A stretch of 64,000 bases of DNA from Spirochaetia bacterium. GTDB taxonomy: Bacteria > Spirochaetota > Spirochaetia > Treponematales > Breznakiellaceae. The stretch's first letter is position 1, and each line of letters opens with the position of its first letter. A program made the translations under genes and the position numbers. The stretch lies in NCBI GenBank assembly GCA_025997795.1, contig BNVB01000002.1, positions 1-64,000 on the forward strand, in the 5' to 3' direction. The notes below the pieces were generated by a model. That model was not told the origin of the DNA. It saw only the letters and a program-made list of their open reading frames with translations, and did not search any database. Below are positions 17,501-26,987 of this stretch, piece after piece.

Positions 17501-17620
17501 CTCTATTCCCTTAATCCCCGGCCCGCTGTTTATGATAAGCCGCATTCGGATGTATCCGTTCCTGTGTGGAAACCAGATGAAGACGAAGATGAAGACAACG
17601 AGGAAATGTATGTGTTCTAA
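14594..17620 (+). CDS. addB: AddB-like helicase/nuclease subunit
   Basis: AddB is the second subunit of the AddAB helicase-nuclease that processes double-strand breaks for RecA. The 1008-residue protein has a degenerate UvrD-like N-terminal part without a clear Walker A motif. The C-terminal PD-(D/E)XK nuclease domain has GRIDRV and IIDYKTN (about residue 830). Cysteines for an AddB-type Fe-S cluster are visible: one in FFKCPRFWLY (about 686) and three in TCGSCEFKAVC (about 957-967). In-frame tandem copies of a 21-bp DNA repeat add HPFQNPR units near residue 218 and, in another frame, ASIPKPA units near residue 870. addA follows with an 11-base overlap. Confidence 0.85.
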   Translation: MASVFETILNKIKDPNTCFVFPSETSALGWARKICLYGERSVAPDRFLAWDRFKEAAIRVKEKNKTPVSSLVRKLFAHALVRENAASPQLLVIIPADFAAGGQVFAESIAKMLSALGLWETLQDSSINKGKSRDDDEDRDLRIIKSKYTSFLEEQGLFEPAWEETPFRDNNCHYIIFFPEALADFAEYRELLDSPAVTLYLTEEFVRARDKPGAPAEHPFQNPRHPFQNPRHPFQNPRLLFFDSARQEIKTAVLELRRLHEELGLPYEDMAVTLPGYKQVEPYFTRELALHDIPFKCRSGKTLAEYPLGRLFSLIGECAGAFFAFDALKPLLLNAGIPWKDSAKNRDLIMYGVDNHCVSPFMDRGRTLDPWEESFKRSPNAELESYYQELKQSIVALSSAKSFRELKEQYYVFRGFLDMKQCSPESDAVLARCIEELSVLVETEAAFPGLAAANPFAFYVSHLKDKNYVYAQEDGGVNIYDYPVAAGTPFACHLLLNVSQNAAAVQHRPLPFLRQDKRQGLGLEDRDVSAAMLALYNISSWKEYTCHTRISASEKTFTGWAIPHSTFAMHLDRQETPAGITEDLFTAERRWRGGLAEKPQQLYEVQRIGFERWSSFLLDDSCPAQTADSVNPAKTPPVSSQFSASVAKLLQDRIRNKNTKDTDSPAAAIAPPVLSVSATDLNEFFKCPRFWLYRRIFHLEPYLEDAALLDDESRGLIYHEILRRLFTRIKEQDKRFYSKHLSRYFEWIEELSNAVLRSDDTLRGPLVYPLIVPLAAAMSRRLRALLKTEAAFFSGYEVQELEQRFDLSQGHLRLTGRIDRVSRSPEGPMIIDYKTNITPSQKHCRKEKDTVPGLRDFQIPMYIKLYESAASIPKPAASIQKPAASGIETGEKTARAFFVSINKHKVIPVMGELPGQRKPCSREAYQSSLDALDEGIRIFDSAVSFLFFIPDKIPYKTCGSCEFKAVCRSLYSLNPRPAVYDKPHSDVSVPVWKPDEDEDEDNEEMYVF
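15245..15307 (+). repeat. 21-bp tandem repeat x3 inside addB (frame 1)
   Basis: Three perfect copies of a 21-bp unit beginning CATCCATTCC and ending AAAACCCGCGG (15245-15265, 15266-15286, 15287-15307). They are read as HPFQNPR three times in a linker of AddB. The same unit occurs again at 17202-17243 in a different frame. Confidence 0.95.
17202..17243 (+). repeat. Same 21-bp repeat x2 inside addB (frame 2)
   Basis: Two copies of the 15245 unit (17202-17222 identical; 17223-17243 with one C-to-A change) lie near the 3' end of addB. They are shifted by one base in the reading frame, so they encode Ala-Ser-Ile-Pro/Gln-Lys-Pro-Ala repeats. Independent insertion of the same DNA in two frames suggests DNA-level spread. 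Confidence 0.95.
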
Positions 17621-20600
17621 CGCAGAAGATACTGGTAACAAAGCAGCATTTTCCTTTATTGAAGAGCTGGACGAAGAACAGCGGGCCGCCGCCCTGACCA
17701 AAAACGATGCGGTGGTCAGCGCCGGAGCCGGATCGGGCAAGACCAGGGTGCTTACTGCCCGCTACGGCGCGCTTATTATGACGGGCCGCTGCAAGACCGA
17801 AGAAATTCTTACCATCACCTTTACCAACAAAGCGGCCAACGAAATGTACCGGCGGATCTATACCTTGTTGGCGGAACACGCGCCGGTCAACGACTTTGCC
17901 CGCACGGCGGTTGAAAATTTTCACAAGGCCCGGATATCTACGCTGGATTCATTCTGTATGACTATTGCCCGCACGGTCTCCCGGTATTTTGGGATAAGCC
18001 CCGATTTTGAAAGCAGCGATGTACGCGTGCGGGAACTGGCCCGCTCTTTGGCGCTGCGTTTTGTTCTGGACAAGCGGAATAACCCCGCATTACAGCGGCT
18101 TATTGCAGAAAAAAAAATGCGGGCCACGGCGGATGAACTTTTTGTTAAACCCGTACTCTATCACAGTCCTCTTTCCAGGCCGCTTGATTTTACAGCGTTT
18201 GAAAAAAAACAAAAGGAAACAATACTGGACCGGTGGAACTATTTTACCCGCAAAATGGATGAACAAATTGCTCTCATTTACGAAAACCTAAACCAGCTGC
18301 CCATAGGGAAGATACGCGATTTGCTGGAACCTGTCTTGTCCCGCAGAGTTAAAGCGCCGGACATAACAAACCTGCTATTGGTTTGGGAAAACACCGGCGC
18401 CCTTAGGGAAGAAATTTCTGCCTATTGCGCTTTTCTGTTGGATTTTAAAAACGTTTCTCTTAGGTCTTTTACCTATAAGACCGAGGCGGCTCTGGCCATT
18501 AAGGAAGCGCTTGTCGAAATAAAAACCGGTTATCCCAAACTGGAAGCGCTGGCAAACCATGCGCTGGAGTGGGACATTGTAAAGGATGTGTTCCCCCTTA
18601 TTGATGAATACCAAACCCTGCTTGCACAAAAAAAACGGGAAGCGGGTATCCTTACCTTTACCGACATTGCCCACCTTGCGGTGGACGGCCTCCGTTTGTA
18701 TCCAAACATCAGGCGGATGTACCAGGATTCGTTCAAGATGATCATGATCGATGAATTCCAGGACAACAACAGCCTCCAGCGGGACCTTGTGGGTCTCCTG
18801 GTTAATCCGGCAAATGTGTTTTATGTGGGGGACGAAAAACAATCCATTTACCGTTTCCGCGGCGCCGATGTTTCGGTGTTCCGGAGCCTGGCGGAAACCG
18901 GAACCAAATTAAGCCTTAACCGCAATTACCGTTCCCACCCCGCTTTAATCCGGGCCTTTAACTGGGTCTTCGGCGGTTACCGCAGCGAAGATGATCCTGC
19001 GCCCTTTGCCGCTGTTTTTCCTTTGGAAGGAAAAACAGCTAAGGACTTTGAAGCCGGTTACCGCTGGATAAAAAGCGGCATGGAAACAGAAACAGATCTG
19101 CCAAAGCCCCGGCTTCACTTTGCTTTTTTTGACAAGAGCCTCATGAAAGATGATCCTGACGATTCATTCAAGGCCGACGATTATGAAGCGTTCTACATAG
19201 CCCGGAAAATAAAAGACATGGTAAGGGAGAAAATAACTATCCGGGACAAGGATACAAAACGCCCCTGTGTTTACGGAGATTTTGCGGTTTTGGAGCGGAG
19301 CCATACCCATCAACATTCACTGGAAAGGGCCTTTAAACTTTTTGGCATACCCTTTTATGCAGACAGGCCCGCTGTTTTGTTTGAGGATGCACCGGTAAAC
19401 GATCTTTGGGCTTTTTTAAAATTGCTCGTGTACCCCGGCGACCGTTTAAGTTACGGCGTTTTGCTCCGTTCGCCCCTGGTCCGGCTGAGCGAAGATGCTT
19501 TTACCCTGTGTATGCTTGAAGGCGGCGGAATCTTTGACGAAACCCTGGACGAAAAATTAGCGCCGGAGGATCGCCGCCGTTACCGGCAAGGCCGCCGCCG
19601 TTACCAAAAATACCTTACCCTAACCCGGGATCTGCCGGTAAGTGTTTTGCTTACCAAACTTTGGTACGGCGAAGGTTACCGGAACGAAGCCCTCTGGTCT
19701 GCCGCATCCCAGGTATATCTTGATCTTTATGATCTCTTTTTTGAACAGGCCAGAACCATTGAAGAGCAAGGCAAAGGACTGGTTGACTTTTTGGATTATC
19801 TGGAAGATCTGGCAGGTAAAAAAGAAAACCCCGACGATTCCGCCCTGCCCGGCGAAGAAGAAAGCGGCGTACGGATCATGACAATCCACCGTTGTAAGGG
19901 CCTGGAATTTCCGGTGGTGTTTGTGTATAACTGCGGCAGCAGGGAAGATACTTCACTGGATGCGGGACTGGCGCTTTTTTCGGAACGCTGGGGAGTTTTT
20001 CTCCATCTGCCCCAGGCAGAAGAACTGCCGGAAACCGCCGGGGATTATTTTTACCTTGCCGAAAAAGACGACCACCGGGAAAAAACTATAGCAGAACTCC
20101 GGCGGCTCCTTTATGTGGCCATGACCCGGGCAGAACAGGAACTCTACGTTACCGCAGTAATTCCCCCGCAAACCAAAGATGAAGCGGCGCTTGATCCGCT
20201 TACCTTTGGCGGATACAACGATGATTATATAACGGAGCGTTTTATCCAGTACCGGACCAATCCAAAAATCAATTCGATAAGTTTTCTGCGGCTTTTGCCG
20301 GAAAATATAAGCCGGGAAAATCCCCTTTATACGGTGGAGGCAATTTATAATTACAGGTTGAATACCGGCCAGTACCGCCCCGGTGCGCAGCAGGAAGAAA
20401 ATATTTCCATGGAAGCCGCTGCCCTTGCTGTCAAGGCCGCTTATGAAACAATTCCCGCTGTTTCCCCATACCACATTGTGCCAATGACAGTAAATGCCAG
20501 CAGTCTCCACACGCCGGGAGCAGCGGCAAAAGCAAAAAAACCCGCCGTACAGGCCGAGTTTGATTTTGACGAAAAGACAGAGACAATTGACGAGCAGCTT

Positions 20601-21164
20601 CGCCTGGCCGGCATAAAAGCCCAGGAATTTGGCCTTATCGTTCACCGTTTTATCGAGGATCGTTTTAACGGCCGGGAACCGGAGATACCTGCCCGTTTTG
20701 TTTCTGCTGCGGCCGGAACAAACGGAAACGAATACCTAAACGCCGTAAGTGAAACGGCAAAAACCATGGCAGAAGGATTTTTTACTTCTCCCCTGGGACG
20801 CAAAGCCGCCGCCGCCGCTTTCCGCAAGACCGAGTATCCCATACTAACAACGGCAGATCGTACTAAACGGGGCGGAGCGGCGCCCAATAAAATACTTATC
20901 TCCGGCAAAATTGACCTGCTCTTTGAAAGCGGCGGTCTACTCTATGTGGTGGACTTTAAAACCGACAAGGACGAAGATATCAGCCGCCATGCGGGACAGC
21001 TTGCAGTGTACAAACGGGCAGTGGAAGATATTTTTGGCAAACCCGTAGAATGCCGGCTTTTTTATTTACGCCATGGACGGGAAACTGATATGAACAACAT
21101 AATCGCCGGAACCAGCGTGGAAGAGCTTATAACCCACTGGGAAAAGGAAAACCTGTACGGCTAG
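17610..21164 (+). CDS. addA: AddA-like UvrD-type helicase/nuclease
   Basis: AddA is the ATP-dependent 3'-5' helicase and nuclease subunit that unwinds and degrades broken DNA ends. The ~1184-residue protein has Walker A AGAGSGKT (about residue 40), Walker B/motif II DEFQDNN (about 380), motif [17 protein letters not shown], motif [14 protein letters not shown] and motif [15 protein letters not shown]. The C-terminal RecB-like nuclease shows SGKIDLLFE and [11 protein letters not shown] (about 1110). Start ATG 17610 is chosen because GAGGAA lies just before it and it overlaps the end of addB by 11 bases; the longer open frame upstream only shadows addB. With AddB it forms a complete AddAB pair of the Firmicutes type. 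Confidence 0.9.
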   Translation: MCSNAEDTGNKAAFSFIEELDEEQRAAALTKNDAVVSAGAGSGKTRVLTARYGALIMTGRCKTEEILTITFTNKAANEMYRRIYTLLAEHAPVNDFARTAVENFHKARISTLDSFCMTIARTVSRYFGISPDFESSDVRVRELARSLALRFVLDKRNNPALQRLIAEKKMRATADELFVKPVLYHSPLSRPLDFTAFEKKQKETILDRWNYFTRKMDEQIALIYENLNQLPIGKIRDLLEPVLSRRVKAPDITNLLLVWENTGALREEISAYCAFLLDFKNVSLRSFTYKTEAALAIKEALVEIKTGYPKLEALANHALEWDIVKDVFPLIDEYQTLLAQKKREAGILTFTDIAHLAVDGLRLYPNIRRMYQDSFKMIMIDEFQDNNSLQRDLVGLLVNPANVFYVGDEKQSIYRFRGADVSVFRSLAETGTKLSLNRNYRSHPALIRAFNWVFGGYRSEDDPAPFAAVFPLEGKTAKDFEAGYRWIKSGMETETDLPKPRLHFAFFDKSLMKDDPDDSFKADDYEAFYIARKIKDMVREKITIRDKDTKRPCVYGDFAVLERSHTHQHSLERAFKLFGIPFYADRPAVLFEDAPVNDLWAFLKLLVYPGDRLSYGVLLRSPLVRLSEDAFTLCMLEGGGIFDETLDEKLAPEDRRRYRQGRRRYQKYLTLTRDLPVSVLLTKLWYGEGYRNEALWSAASQVYLDLYDLFFEQARTIEEQGKGLVDFLDYLEDLAGKKENPDDSALPGEEESGVRIMTIHRCKGLEFPVVFVYNCGSREDTSLDAGLALFSERWGVFLHLPQAEELPETAGDYFYLAEKDDHREKTIAELRRLLYVAMTRAEQELYVTAVIPPQTKDEAALDPLTFGGYNDDYITERFIQYRTNPKINSISFLRLLPENISRENPLYTVEAIYNYRLNTGQYRPGAQQEENISMEAAALAVKAAYETIPAVSPYHIVPMTVNASSLHTPGAAAKAKKPAVQAEFDFDEKTETIDEQLRLAGIKAQEFGLIVHRFIEDRFNGREPEIPARFVSAAAGTNGNEYLNAVSETAKTMAEGFFTSPLGRKAAAAAFRKTEYPILTTADRTKRGGAAPNKILISGKIDLLFESGGLLYVVDFKTDKDEDISRHAGQLAVYKRAVEDIFGKPVECRLFYLRHGRETDMNNIIAGTSVEELITHWEKENLYG

Positions 21165-23563
21165 CCTTCTACGATCTTTTCCGGCGGCAGGTGTTTACTT
21201 AATATATCTTTAAGATCTTTTACCATGATTGGTTTTGCCAGAAAATCGTCCATCCCCTCCTGCAGAAAAGTTTCCCGTACCCCCGAAAGGGCATTGGCGG
21301 TAAGAGCAATAATCGTAAGATGGATAAACTGGCCCCCCAAAGCGCGGATACTTTGGGTTGCTTCAATACCGTCCATACCGGGCATCATGTGGTCCATAAA
21401 CACAATATCGTACTGTTCCTTTTGTATCATGGCGATAGCTTCCTCGCCTCCGGCGGCGGTATGTACCTCGGCGCCATAATGACGGAGCAGTCCCTCTGCT
21501 ACCATGCGGTTTATCTGGTTGTCGTCCACCACCAGGACCAGCGTGTCAGAGACCATAAAGGAACCGTCACCTTCCCTGGTTCTTCGCTGTTCATAGTTCT
21601 TTTTGCCGTTAAGGGCCGCTGCCAACTGGGTAATCAGTATCGGCCTGTTGAGGGCGTTGGGAATTTCCTTGTCATATTTTTCCATAACTTCTTTTATAAG
21701 AAAAAATTTACTGGATAAATTTTCGGCATCAAAGAATTCTCTAAAACCCTCTTTTGCAAGATTGTCAAAAAAAACATGGCTATAATTATCATTTTGGTAG
21801 GTTTTCCTGGCCTGGTTTAAATCGGTACAGATTGTATAACTCACCTCCAGGTCCCTAAGCATAAATTCCATGCCCCCGGCATTGTAGGCATTTGGTTCAT
21901 AAACCAGGATATTCTTTTCTTCGGGCCGTTCTACATCGGCAAGGAATCCTTCCCGCTTGCCGGGGCAGACAACATAAAGCGAAAAAGTTGTACCTTCGCC
22001 ATAGACGCTGCCAACGGTGATTTCGCCGCCCATCAGTTCTACCAGCTTGCGGCTTATGACCAGCCCCAGGCCGGTTCCCTCGATACTGTGGTTCCGGTGC
22101 GTATCCAGCTGCTGGAATTCGGTAAAAAGCTGGTCCAGTTCTTCGCGTTTAATTCCCATGCCCGTATCGCTGATGGTAAAGTTAAGCCGGTATGATTCTT
22201 TCCCTTTTTCTGCCGACAGCGGTTCGGTCCACGCACTTAGGGTAACAGATCCTTCGCTGGTAAATTTTACCGCATTGTTAAGAATGTTGATAAGGCACTG
22301 CTTAAGCCGCATCTCGTCGCTTATCACCTGGGATGGAATATTCCGGGAGATGGAAGCTACCAAAGCAAGTCCCTTTTCCATGGATTTAATATTGATCACA
22401 TTCAAGGTGTCGTTGATAAGAGAAGCCACATCAAAAGGTTTAAGGATCACTTCCATTTTTTGAGCGTCGATTTTGGAGAAATCCAGAATATCATTGATAA
22501 TATGGAGCAGGCTTGTGGCGGAACTTTTTATGGTATCCGCACGGGTTAACTGTTCCTTGCTTAGGGGATTGTTCAACATTAGATCCGTCATGCCGATGAT
22601 GGCATTCATGGGGGTACGGATTTCATGGCTCATGTTAGCCAAAAAATTACCCTTTGCCTGAGCGGCGGATTCCGCCAGGTTTTTTGATTCCATAATAGGC
22701 GTTATATCGGTCCACTCAAAAAGCCGGGCAATTTTTTCTTCCGAAAACTTGGAAGAGCGGAGCAGAAAATGGAATGGAATTTCCCGCTGTAGAACGGAAA
22801 AATTCCGTTCTACATAACCGTCCTGCTCCAAAATTTCCTGGAAAATCATACGCATCTCTCCCGAGGGCAGAAGATCCAGCAAAGGTCTGCCGCGGACATG
22901 GGTTTTATCGTTTATGCTAAGCCATTCCGCCAAAGAATCGCTTAAGTACTCTACCTCCGCATCGCTATTGATGATAACAAGATAAGAAAAGGTTGCCTCC
23001 ATAAGAGCTTCAAAGGTAATACCCGAACGTTCTACTTCGGAAAGAGCTTTAATAAGAAAGTGGGAAAAGCCATAGAACAGTATCCCTATAAGCATATAAA
23101 TGGCAAACCCTACTATGCGTACATGGAACGACATCTCTTGACCCATAAGGGGATACTGGAATACCACCAGCAAAATCACAAGGCAGGAACCGGAAAAAAC
23201 CAGAAACTTAAAAAAACTTTTATGCTCAAGATAACAAAAGGCAATGGCCATATCAGTTATGATAAGAAAGAAGTAAAACGGATCTCCCCCCAATAGCATG
23301 GCGGCGGCTGTCATAACAAGAAAAAAAACCGAGGTAGAAAGCCAGACAATAACCGGGCGGGAAAAACCGCTAAAATGATGTATCCAAATACAAAAAACCA
23401 GAAAAACCAGATCCGATCCGGCCCGTATTAATAACTCTTTGGTTGAAAGATGGAAAAAATGGTTATAGACAAATATAAGAACCAGGTACATTCCAAGGCT
23501 TATATAAGAAATCAGCCGTACTTGCTGGAATACCTTTTCATGGCCATATTCGTTGGCTTTCAC
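21161..23563 (-). CDS. Hybrid sensor histidine kinase with two receiver domains
   Basis: The 800-residue protein starts with about six membrane helices (residues 15-190), then a PAS domain (about 205-290). The dimerisation/phosphoacceptor segment [15 protein letters not shown] follows (His near residue 310), then the ATPase domain with [15 protein letters not shown] and [19 protein letters not shown] first receiver-like domain (about 555-665) lacks the acidic pocket and phospho-Asp. The second (about 685-795) is canonical, with [10 protein letters not shown] and [12 protein letters not shown]. Start is GTG 23563, overlapping the TGA of the upstream gene. The terminal receiver needs an HPt partner, and one is encoded two genes upstream in the same operon. 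The membrane module suggests sensing of a membrane or small-molecule signal. Confidence 0.9.
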   Translation of the reverse strand: MKANEYGHEKVFQQVRLISYISLGMYLVLIFVYNHFFHLSTKELLIRAGSDLVFLVFCIWIHHFSGFSRPVIVWLSTSVFFLVMTAAAMLLGGDPFYFFLIITDMAIAFCYLEHKSFFKFLVFSGSCLVILLVVFQYPLMGQEMSFHVRIVGFAIYMLIGILFYGFSHFLIKALSEVERSGITFEALMEATFSYLVIINSDAEVEYLSDSLAEWLSINDKTHVRGRPLLDLLPSGEMRMIFQEILEQDGYVERNFSVLQREIPFHFLLRSSKFSEEKIARLFEWTDITPIMESKNLAESAAQAKGNFLANMSHEIRTPMNAIIGMTDLMLNNPLSKEQLTRADTIKSSATSLLHIINDILDFSKIDAQKMEVILKPFDVASLINDTLNVINIKSMEKGLALVASISRNIPSQVISDEMRLKQCLINILNNAVKFTSEGSVTLSAWTEPLSAEKGKESYRLNFTISDTGMGIKREELDQLFTEFQQLDTHRNHSIEGTGLGLVISRKLVELMGGEITVGSVYGEGTTFSLYVVCPGKREGFLADVERPEEKNILVYEPNAYNAGGMEFMLRDLEVSYTICTDLNQARKTYQNDNYSHVFFDNLAKEGFREFFDAENLSSKFFLIKEVMEKYDKEIPNALNRPILITQLAAALNGKKNYEQRRTREGDGSFMVSDTLVLVVDDNQINRMVAEGLLRHYGAEVHTAAGGEEAIAMIQKEQYDIVFMDHMMPGMDGIEATQSIRALGGQFIHLTIIALTANALSGVRETFLQEGMDDFLAKPIMVKDLKDILSKHLPPEKIVEG

Positions 23564-24621
23564 AATGGAACCTCGGGATCCGGTGGGACCCTAGGATCCA
23601 GTAGGTCCCCGGGATCCAGTAGGTCCCTGGGATCCAGTAGGTCCCCGGGATCCAGCGGGTCCCCGGGATCAGGATCCGGTGAATCCCAATTTGGCAGACC
23701 AGGCAGTTTGATTCCCGGGGGGCATACAAAATCAAGCGACTGGGGGTTTATTTCAAATTCCATAGTGGTATCGTAGAACAGGTTTCCATCCAGCGATATA
23801 GTCATAGAAGAATCCGAGCTGACTTTGAATTTCTTGCACCGGTAATGGGTGATGTATTGGGGCCATTTTTTGTAATTACCCGTTTCGTAATCTTTTATAA
23901 AAGCAATAAATTTGCTTCGGGGTAAACGTTTTATCGCATAAAGGTCCATGTAACCGTCATTAAGCAGCGCTTCCGGAGCCGGCCGTAGTCCCGCGCCATA
24001 AACGGGACTATTGGCAAGGAGGATACTGCAAAAAATGCCTTCGCTTTTTTTATCATCTATTTCCATGCGGTAATACTTGTTGTACTTTGCCGTAAGGCCG
24101 CTAAGAATGCCTGCCGCGATATAAGAGAAATTTTTTCCAAACCTGAAACGGTCCTCCAGGGCGTTTCCCATACGGAAGACTTCCGCCTCGGTTCCGATAA
24201 GTATATGGTTGATGATATAATGGCTGCCCGCCCGGATGGTATCGATAGTAATTACCGGAGAAGAATGTAAATTTTGAAGCGACTGAAAATCGTCAAATGC
24301 GCTGCCGCCAAAGACATACAGCAAAGAATTAACTTTACCAAAGGGAAACCAGGCAACCTGGGCATTGGGCAGACCCAGTACGCCGTTAATGACTTCAAAC
24401 AGCGTACTGCTGCCCCCCAGCGAGTAGACCCGGACCATTTCTACAGAGTTAGTAACATAACGCAGGGTGTATCCGGATGCATCCCGCTTCCACCGGGAAA
24501 CATGGATGGAATAATTAAACCGGGGATTGGCGGCAAAGAATTTTTGTATACTATTCTTTATCTCATCAACACGGCCGCTGATCTGCCTGGCCTTGGGATT
24601 GATGATAAAGAGGTGCTTCAT
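23560..24621 (-). CDS. Diacylglycerol-kinase-like protein with altered catalytic motif
   Basis: The fold is that of the DAGK/sphingosine-kinase/YegS family: IINPKA at the N-terminus, [19 protein letters not shown] in the catalytic loop, then [25 protein letters not shown]. The family signature GGDGT is GGSST here, and the P-x-GTxND motif reads PFGKVNSLL, so the residues that bind ATP and the catalytic Asp are changed. It may be a pseudokinase or a diverged enzyme. The last ~40 residues are five to six DP(G/R)DLL repeats from an 18-bp DNA repeat. It sits within a four-gene signalling operon with 4-base overlaps on both sides, which suggests a regulatory role (inferred). Confidence 0.75.
   Translation of the reverse strand: MKHLFIINPKARQISGRVDEIKNSIQKFFAANPRFNYSIHVSRWKRDASGYTLRYVTNSVEMVRVYSLGGSSTLFEVINGVLGLPNAQVAWFPFGKVNSLLYVFGGSAFDDFQSLQNLHSSPVITIDTIRAGSHYIINHILIGTEAEVFRMGNALEDRFRFGKNFSYIAAGILSGLTAKYNKYYRMEIDDKKSEGIFCSILLANSPVYGAGLRPAPEALLNDGYMDLYAIKRLPRSKFIAFIKDYETGNYKKWPQYITHYRCKKFKVSSDSSMTISLDGNLFYDTTMEFEINPQSLDFVCPPGIKLPGLPNWDSPDPDPGDPLDPGDLLDPRDLLDPGDLLDPRVPPDPEVPL
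23576..23683. repeat. 18-bp tandem repeat at the 3' end of the lipid-kinase-like gene
   Basis: Units of GGATCC(A/G)G(T/C)(A/G)GG(T/A)CCC(C/T)G start at 23576, 23594, 23612, 23630 and 23648, with a decayed copy after 23666. They encode six-residue DP(G/R)DLL repeats on the minus strand and lie 13 bases before the downstream kinase start. Confidence 0.9.
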
Positions 24622-26987
24622 ACCTTGTTCCCCAGTTTACCCAGGAGTTTCCCAATTTTTAGCCCCGCTGCGTCATATTCAATGTTTTCCAAATCTTTTC
24701 CAATTCCCTCCAGCAGGTTCACTATTTCTTCATCGTCCCATTTAACAAAAGAAAAGGGAGTTAGCAGCGCATTGGCGGCGGAAGCATCAAAGTTGGCAGA
24801 GGCTTCCTGGGCTTTTAAAAGGGCTGCCGAAAGTTCACTGGCGCTGCCCTTCCGGGAGCTTCGTTCCTGCTGGGGGAAAAGCGCCGCCAGGTTCCGGCAG
24901 AGGGTGCGGAGTTTTTCTTCCAGAACCGGATAGTTTTCCCTGCAATACCCTGCATCGTCGGATTTAGCGGCAAATTCCAGCTGGCGGGCTTCATCTCCCA
25001 GGGTTTCTGCACCAATGCTGTAGAGAGCAGATTTCATACCGTGAATTTCTATGGCAAAGGCAGGAATATCCTCAATGTAGAGGCCGCGCATTTTAAGTAT
25101 CCCGTCCGTAATAACCCGTATGGTTACCCGGAGCAGCTCGGTATACTTTTCTTTTTCGCCGCCAATAAGGAGTATGCCCTTGTCGATATCCAGGCCCTGG
25201 ATCGTTTTGGCCTTTTCCAGAAAGGTATCGGCATCTTCCGGTTTGCTTGTTTCCTGTTTGATCATTACTGCACCAGGAGCTTTTATGATGGGGGCGGGAT
25301 CGGGTGTAATGGTATTTTGTTCCCAGTCTACCCGGAAGCTTATGATATACGAGAGGGTATCCGCCAAAAAGAGCAGCGTGGTATCGTCGTGAATAAACGC
25401 TTCCGGTTCCTTTCCTTCCATGATGATATAACCCCGTAAAACCTCGTCCCTCCGCAGGGGCAGTATACACAGGGCTTTGGTATTAAAGTCCACAAAGGAA
25501 AGCTTCATGGAAGAAAGGGTACCGTAATTCATGGTTAGGTGTTTTTTGCCTTTTAAGAGTTCTTTTACCCGGTTGTGGCAGAAAAATTCGCTGTCCCCCT
25601 CGTCATGGCTGGCGGCGGGATACATTGCCGCTATCCGGGCGCTGTTGTTAAGGATAAAAACAAGTGAAGCCTTATAAAGACGAAAGTATTCCGTCACGGC
25701 AGTAAGCGCAGCGGAAAAGGCTTCGTCCAGGGTTTTACAGCGGAACAGCGCATAGTGAATCGCCAGGACAATATCAAAACGGTCCTGGTACCGTTTCTGG
25801 ATAATCTTGCTTATCCTGAATTGTTCCGCCATGCGGCCCAAAGATACGGTGATCATCCCCAGTTCATCCGACGAATGGGTCAGCCCTATCTGTACATCCA
25901 TGTTGCCCGCTGCCAGGCTTTCGCTGGCCAGGGTAAGTTTTTTAAGGGGTGCAGCAATTCCAAAGGAAAGATAGAGAAGGAGCAGCGAAAAAATAGCCAG
26001 ACTTAAGAGCAGCGAAATTACCACAGGCTGAATGGCGGGAATGGTATTAAGCCATACAGTACGCTGGGGGAGGGAAGTATAAATATAGATAACTTTGTCT
26101 TCTATACGTACCGGATGAAAGTAGCTATAACTCTTTACGTTTGTTATTCCCGAATATTCGTTGTAAAGGTACAATGACCGTTGTTCTTTCATGGCATCCC
26201 GTACCCGGATTGCCTCGTCAAAGCCAAGGTCCTCCAGGGTTTTGTCGACATTTTCTGTGTTAAGGGAATAACCCAGCCGGCCATCGGAAAGAAAGATCGC
26301 AGAAACCGCTTCGGGGTAAATGCCCTCCCCCAGGATTTCTTCGTTCATCAGCGCATCCAGCCCTACGCAGCCAATAACCTTGTTGTTTCTAAAGATCGGC
26401 GATACAACGCCCACGGCACTTACCAGGCCTTTGCCGTAATCCCAAAGCCGATCGTTTGTACCCAGATCGGAAAAGAGCTCCCCCGTATCCCGGGGTATAA
26501 GATACCAGTACGACTTTTCCCGGTCATTTAACTCGGCTTCGTTTATATCGCCAGCTATATACCAGAACCAGGAACCATTTCTGGTAAACGAACGAATGTA
26601 CCGCCCCGAAGGCGCGCCGGGATAATCGTTGGTATGGAAAAGGTCTCTGCCGTCAAAGGCATTTGGTTCAAAGATAAACCATGCGTTAATCACCTGGGAA
26701 TTGTGAAACTGGGTGGTAATAATATGTTCCCCCGTTTCCCTGGCATTGGGATCATCGGGATTAATTTTTTCCAGTTCCGCAGAAGATATCCGGGCAGAAA
26801 GTTCAAGAATTTCGTAAAAGTTTTTAAGGTGTACTTCGTTGTACAAGGCCAGGTGGTATAACTGCTGGGCGGCTTTGCGAATTTGGGTCCGGTACACCTG
26901 CTGGATAATAAATACAGAAAGGCCCGCGTAGATTACCAGAAAGGGCAGTACCACAAAAATCAGGATCTTTTTCCAGATTGACTTCAT
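24618..26987 (-). CDS. Cache-HAMP-GAF-HPt signalling protein
   Basis: The 789-residue protein has an N-terminal helix (ILIFVVLPFLVIYAGLSVFII), a large periplasmic double-Cache sensor (about residues 40-310), a second helix (PVVISLLLSLAIFSLLLLYL), and a HAMP domain (APLKKLTLASESLAAGNMDV). A GAF-like cytosolic domain follows (about 405-550). The C-terminal helical bundle is an HPt domain with the phospho-His in AIEIHGMKSALYSIG (about residue 685). There is no kinase, cyclase or methyl-accepting domain. It can thus take phosphate from the hybrid kinase and pass it on, while sensing an outside ligand itself. Overlaps both neighbours by four bases. Confidence 0.8.
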   Translation of the reverse strand: MKSIWKKILIFVVLPFLVIYAGLSVFIIQQVYRTQIRKAAQQLYHLALYNEVHLKNFYEILELSARISSAELEKINPDDPNARETGEHIITTQFHNSQVINAWFIFEPNAFDGRDLFHTNDYPGAPSGRYIRSFTRNGSWFWYIAGDINEAELNDREKSYWYLIPRDTGELFSDLGTNDRLWDYGKGLVSAVGVVSPIFRNNKVIGCVGLDALMNEEILGEGIYPEAVSAIFLSDGRLGYSLNTENVDKTLEDLGFDEAIRVRDAMKEQRSLYLYNEYSGITNVKSYSYFHPVRIEDKVIYIYTSLPQRTVWLNTIPAIQPVVISLLLSLAIFSLLLLYLSFGIAAPLKKLTLASESLAAGNMDVQIGLTHSSDELGMITVSLGRMAEQFRISKIIQKRYQDRFDIVLAIHYALFRCKTLDEAFSAALTAVTEYFRLYKASLVFILNNSARIAAMYPAASHDEGDSEFFCHNRVKELLKGKKHLTMNYGTLSSMKLSFVDFNTKALCILPLRRDEVLRGYIIMEGKEPEAFIHDDTTLLFLADTLSYIISFRVDWEQNTITPDPAPIIKAPGAVMIKQETSKPEDADTFLEKAKTIQGLDIDKGILLIGGEKEKYTELLRVTIRVITDGILKMRGLYIEDIPAFAIEIHGMKSALYSIGAETLGDEARQLEFAAKSDDAGYCRENYPVLEEKLRTLCRNLAALFPQQERSSRKGSASELSAALLKAQEASANFDASAANALLTPFSFVKWDDEEIVNLLEGIGKDLENIEYDAAGLKIGKLLGKLGNKV

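Noticed and set aside
17382..17609. Upstream extension of addA
   Set aside because: It is a shadow of the addB 3' end; a ribosome site and the family N-terminus favour 17610.
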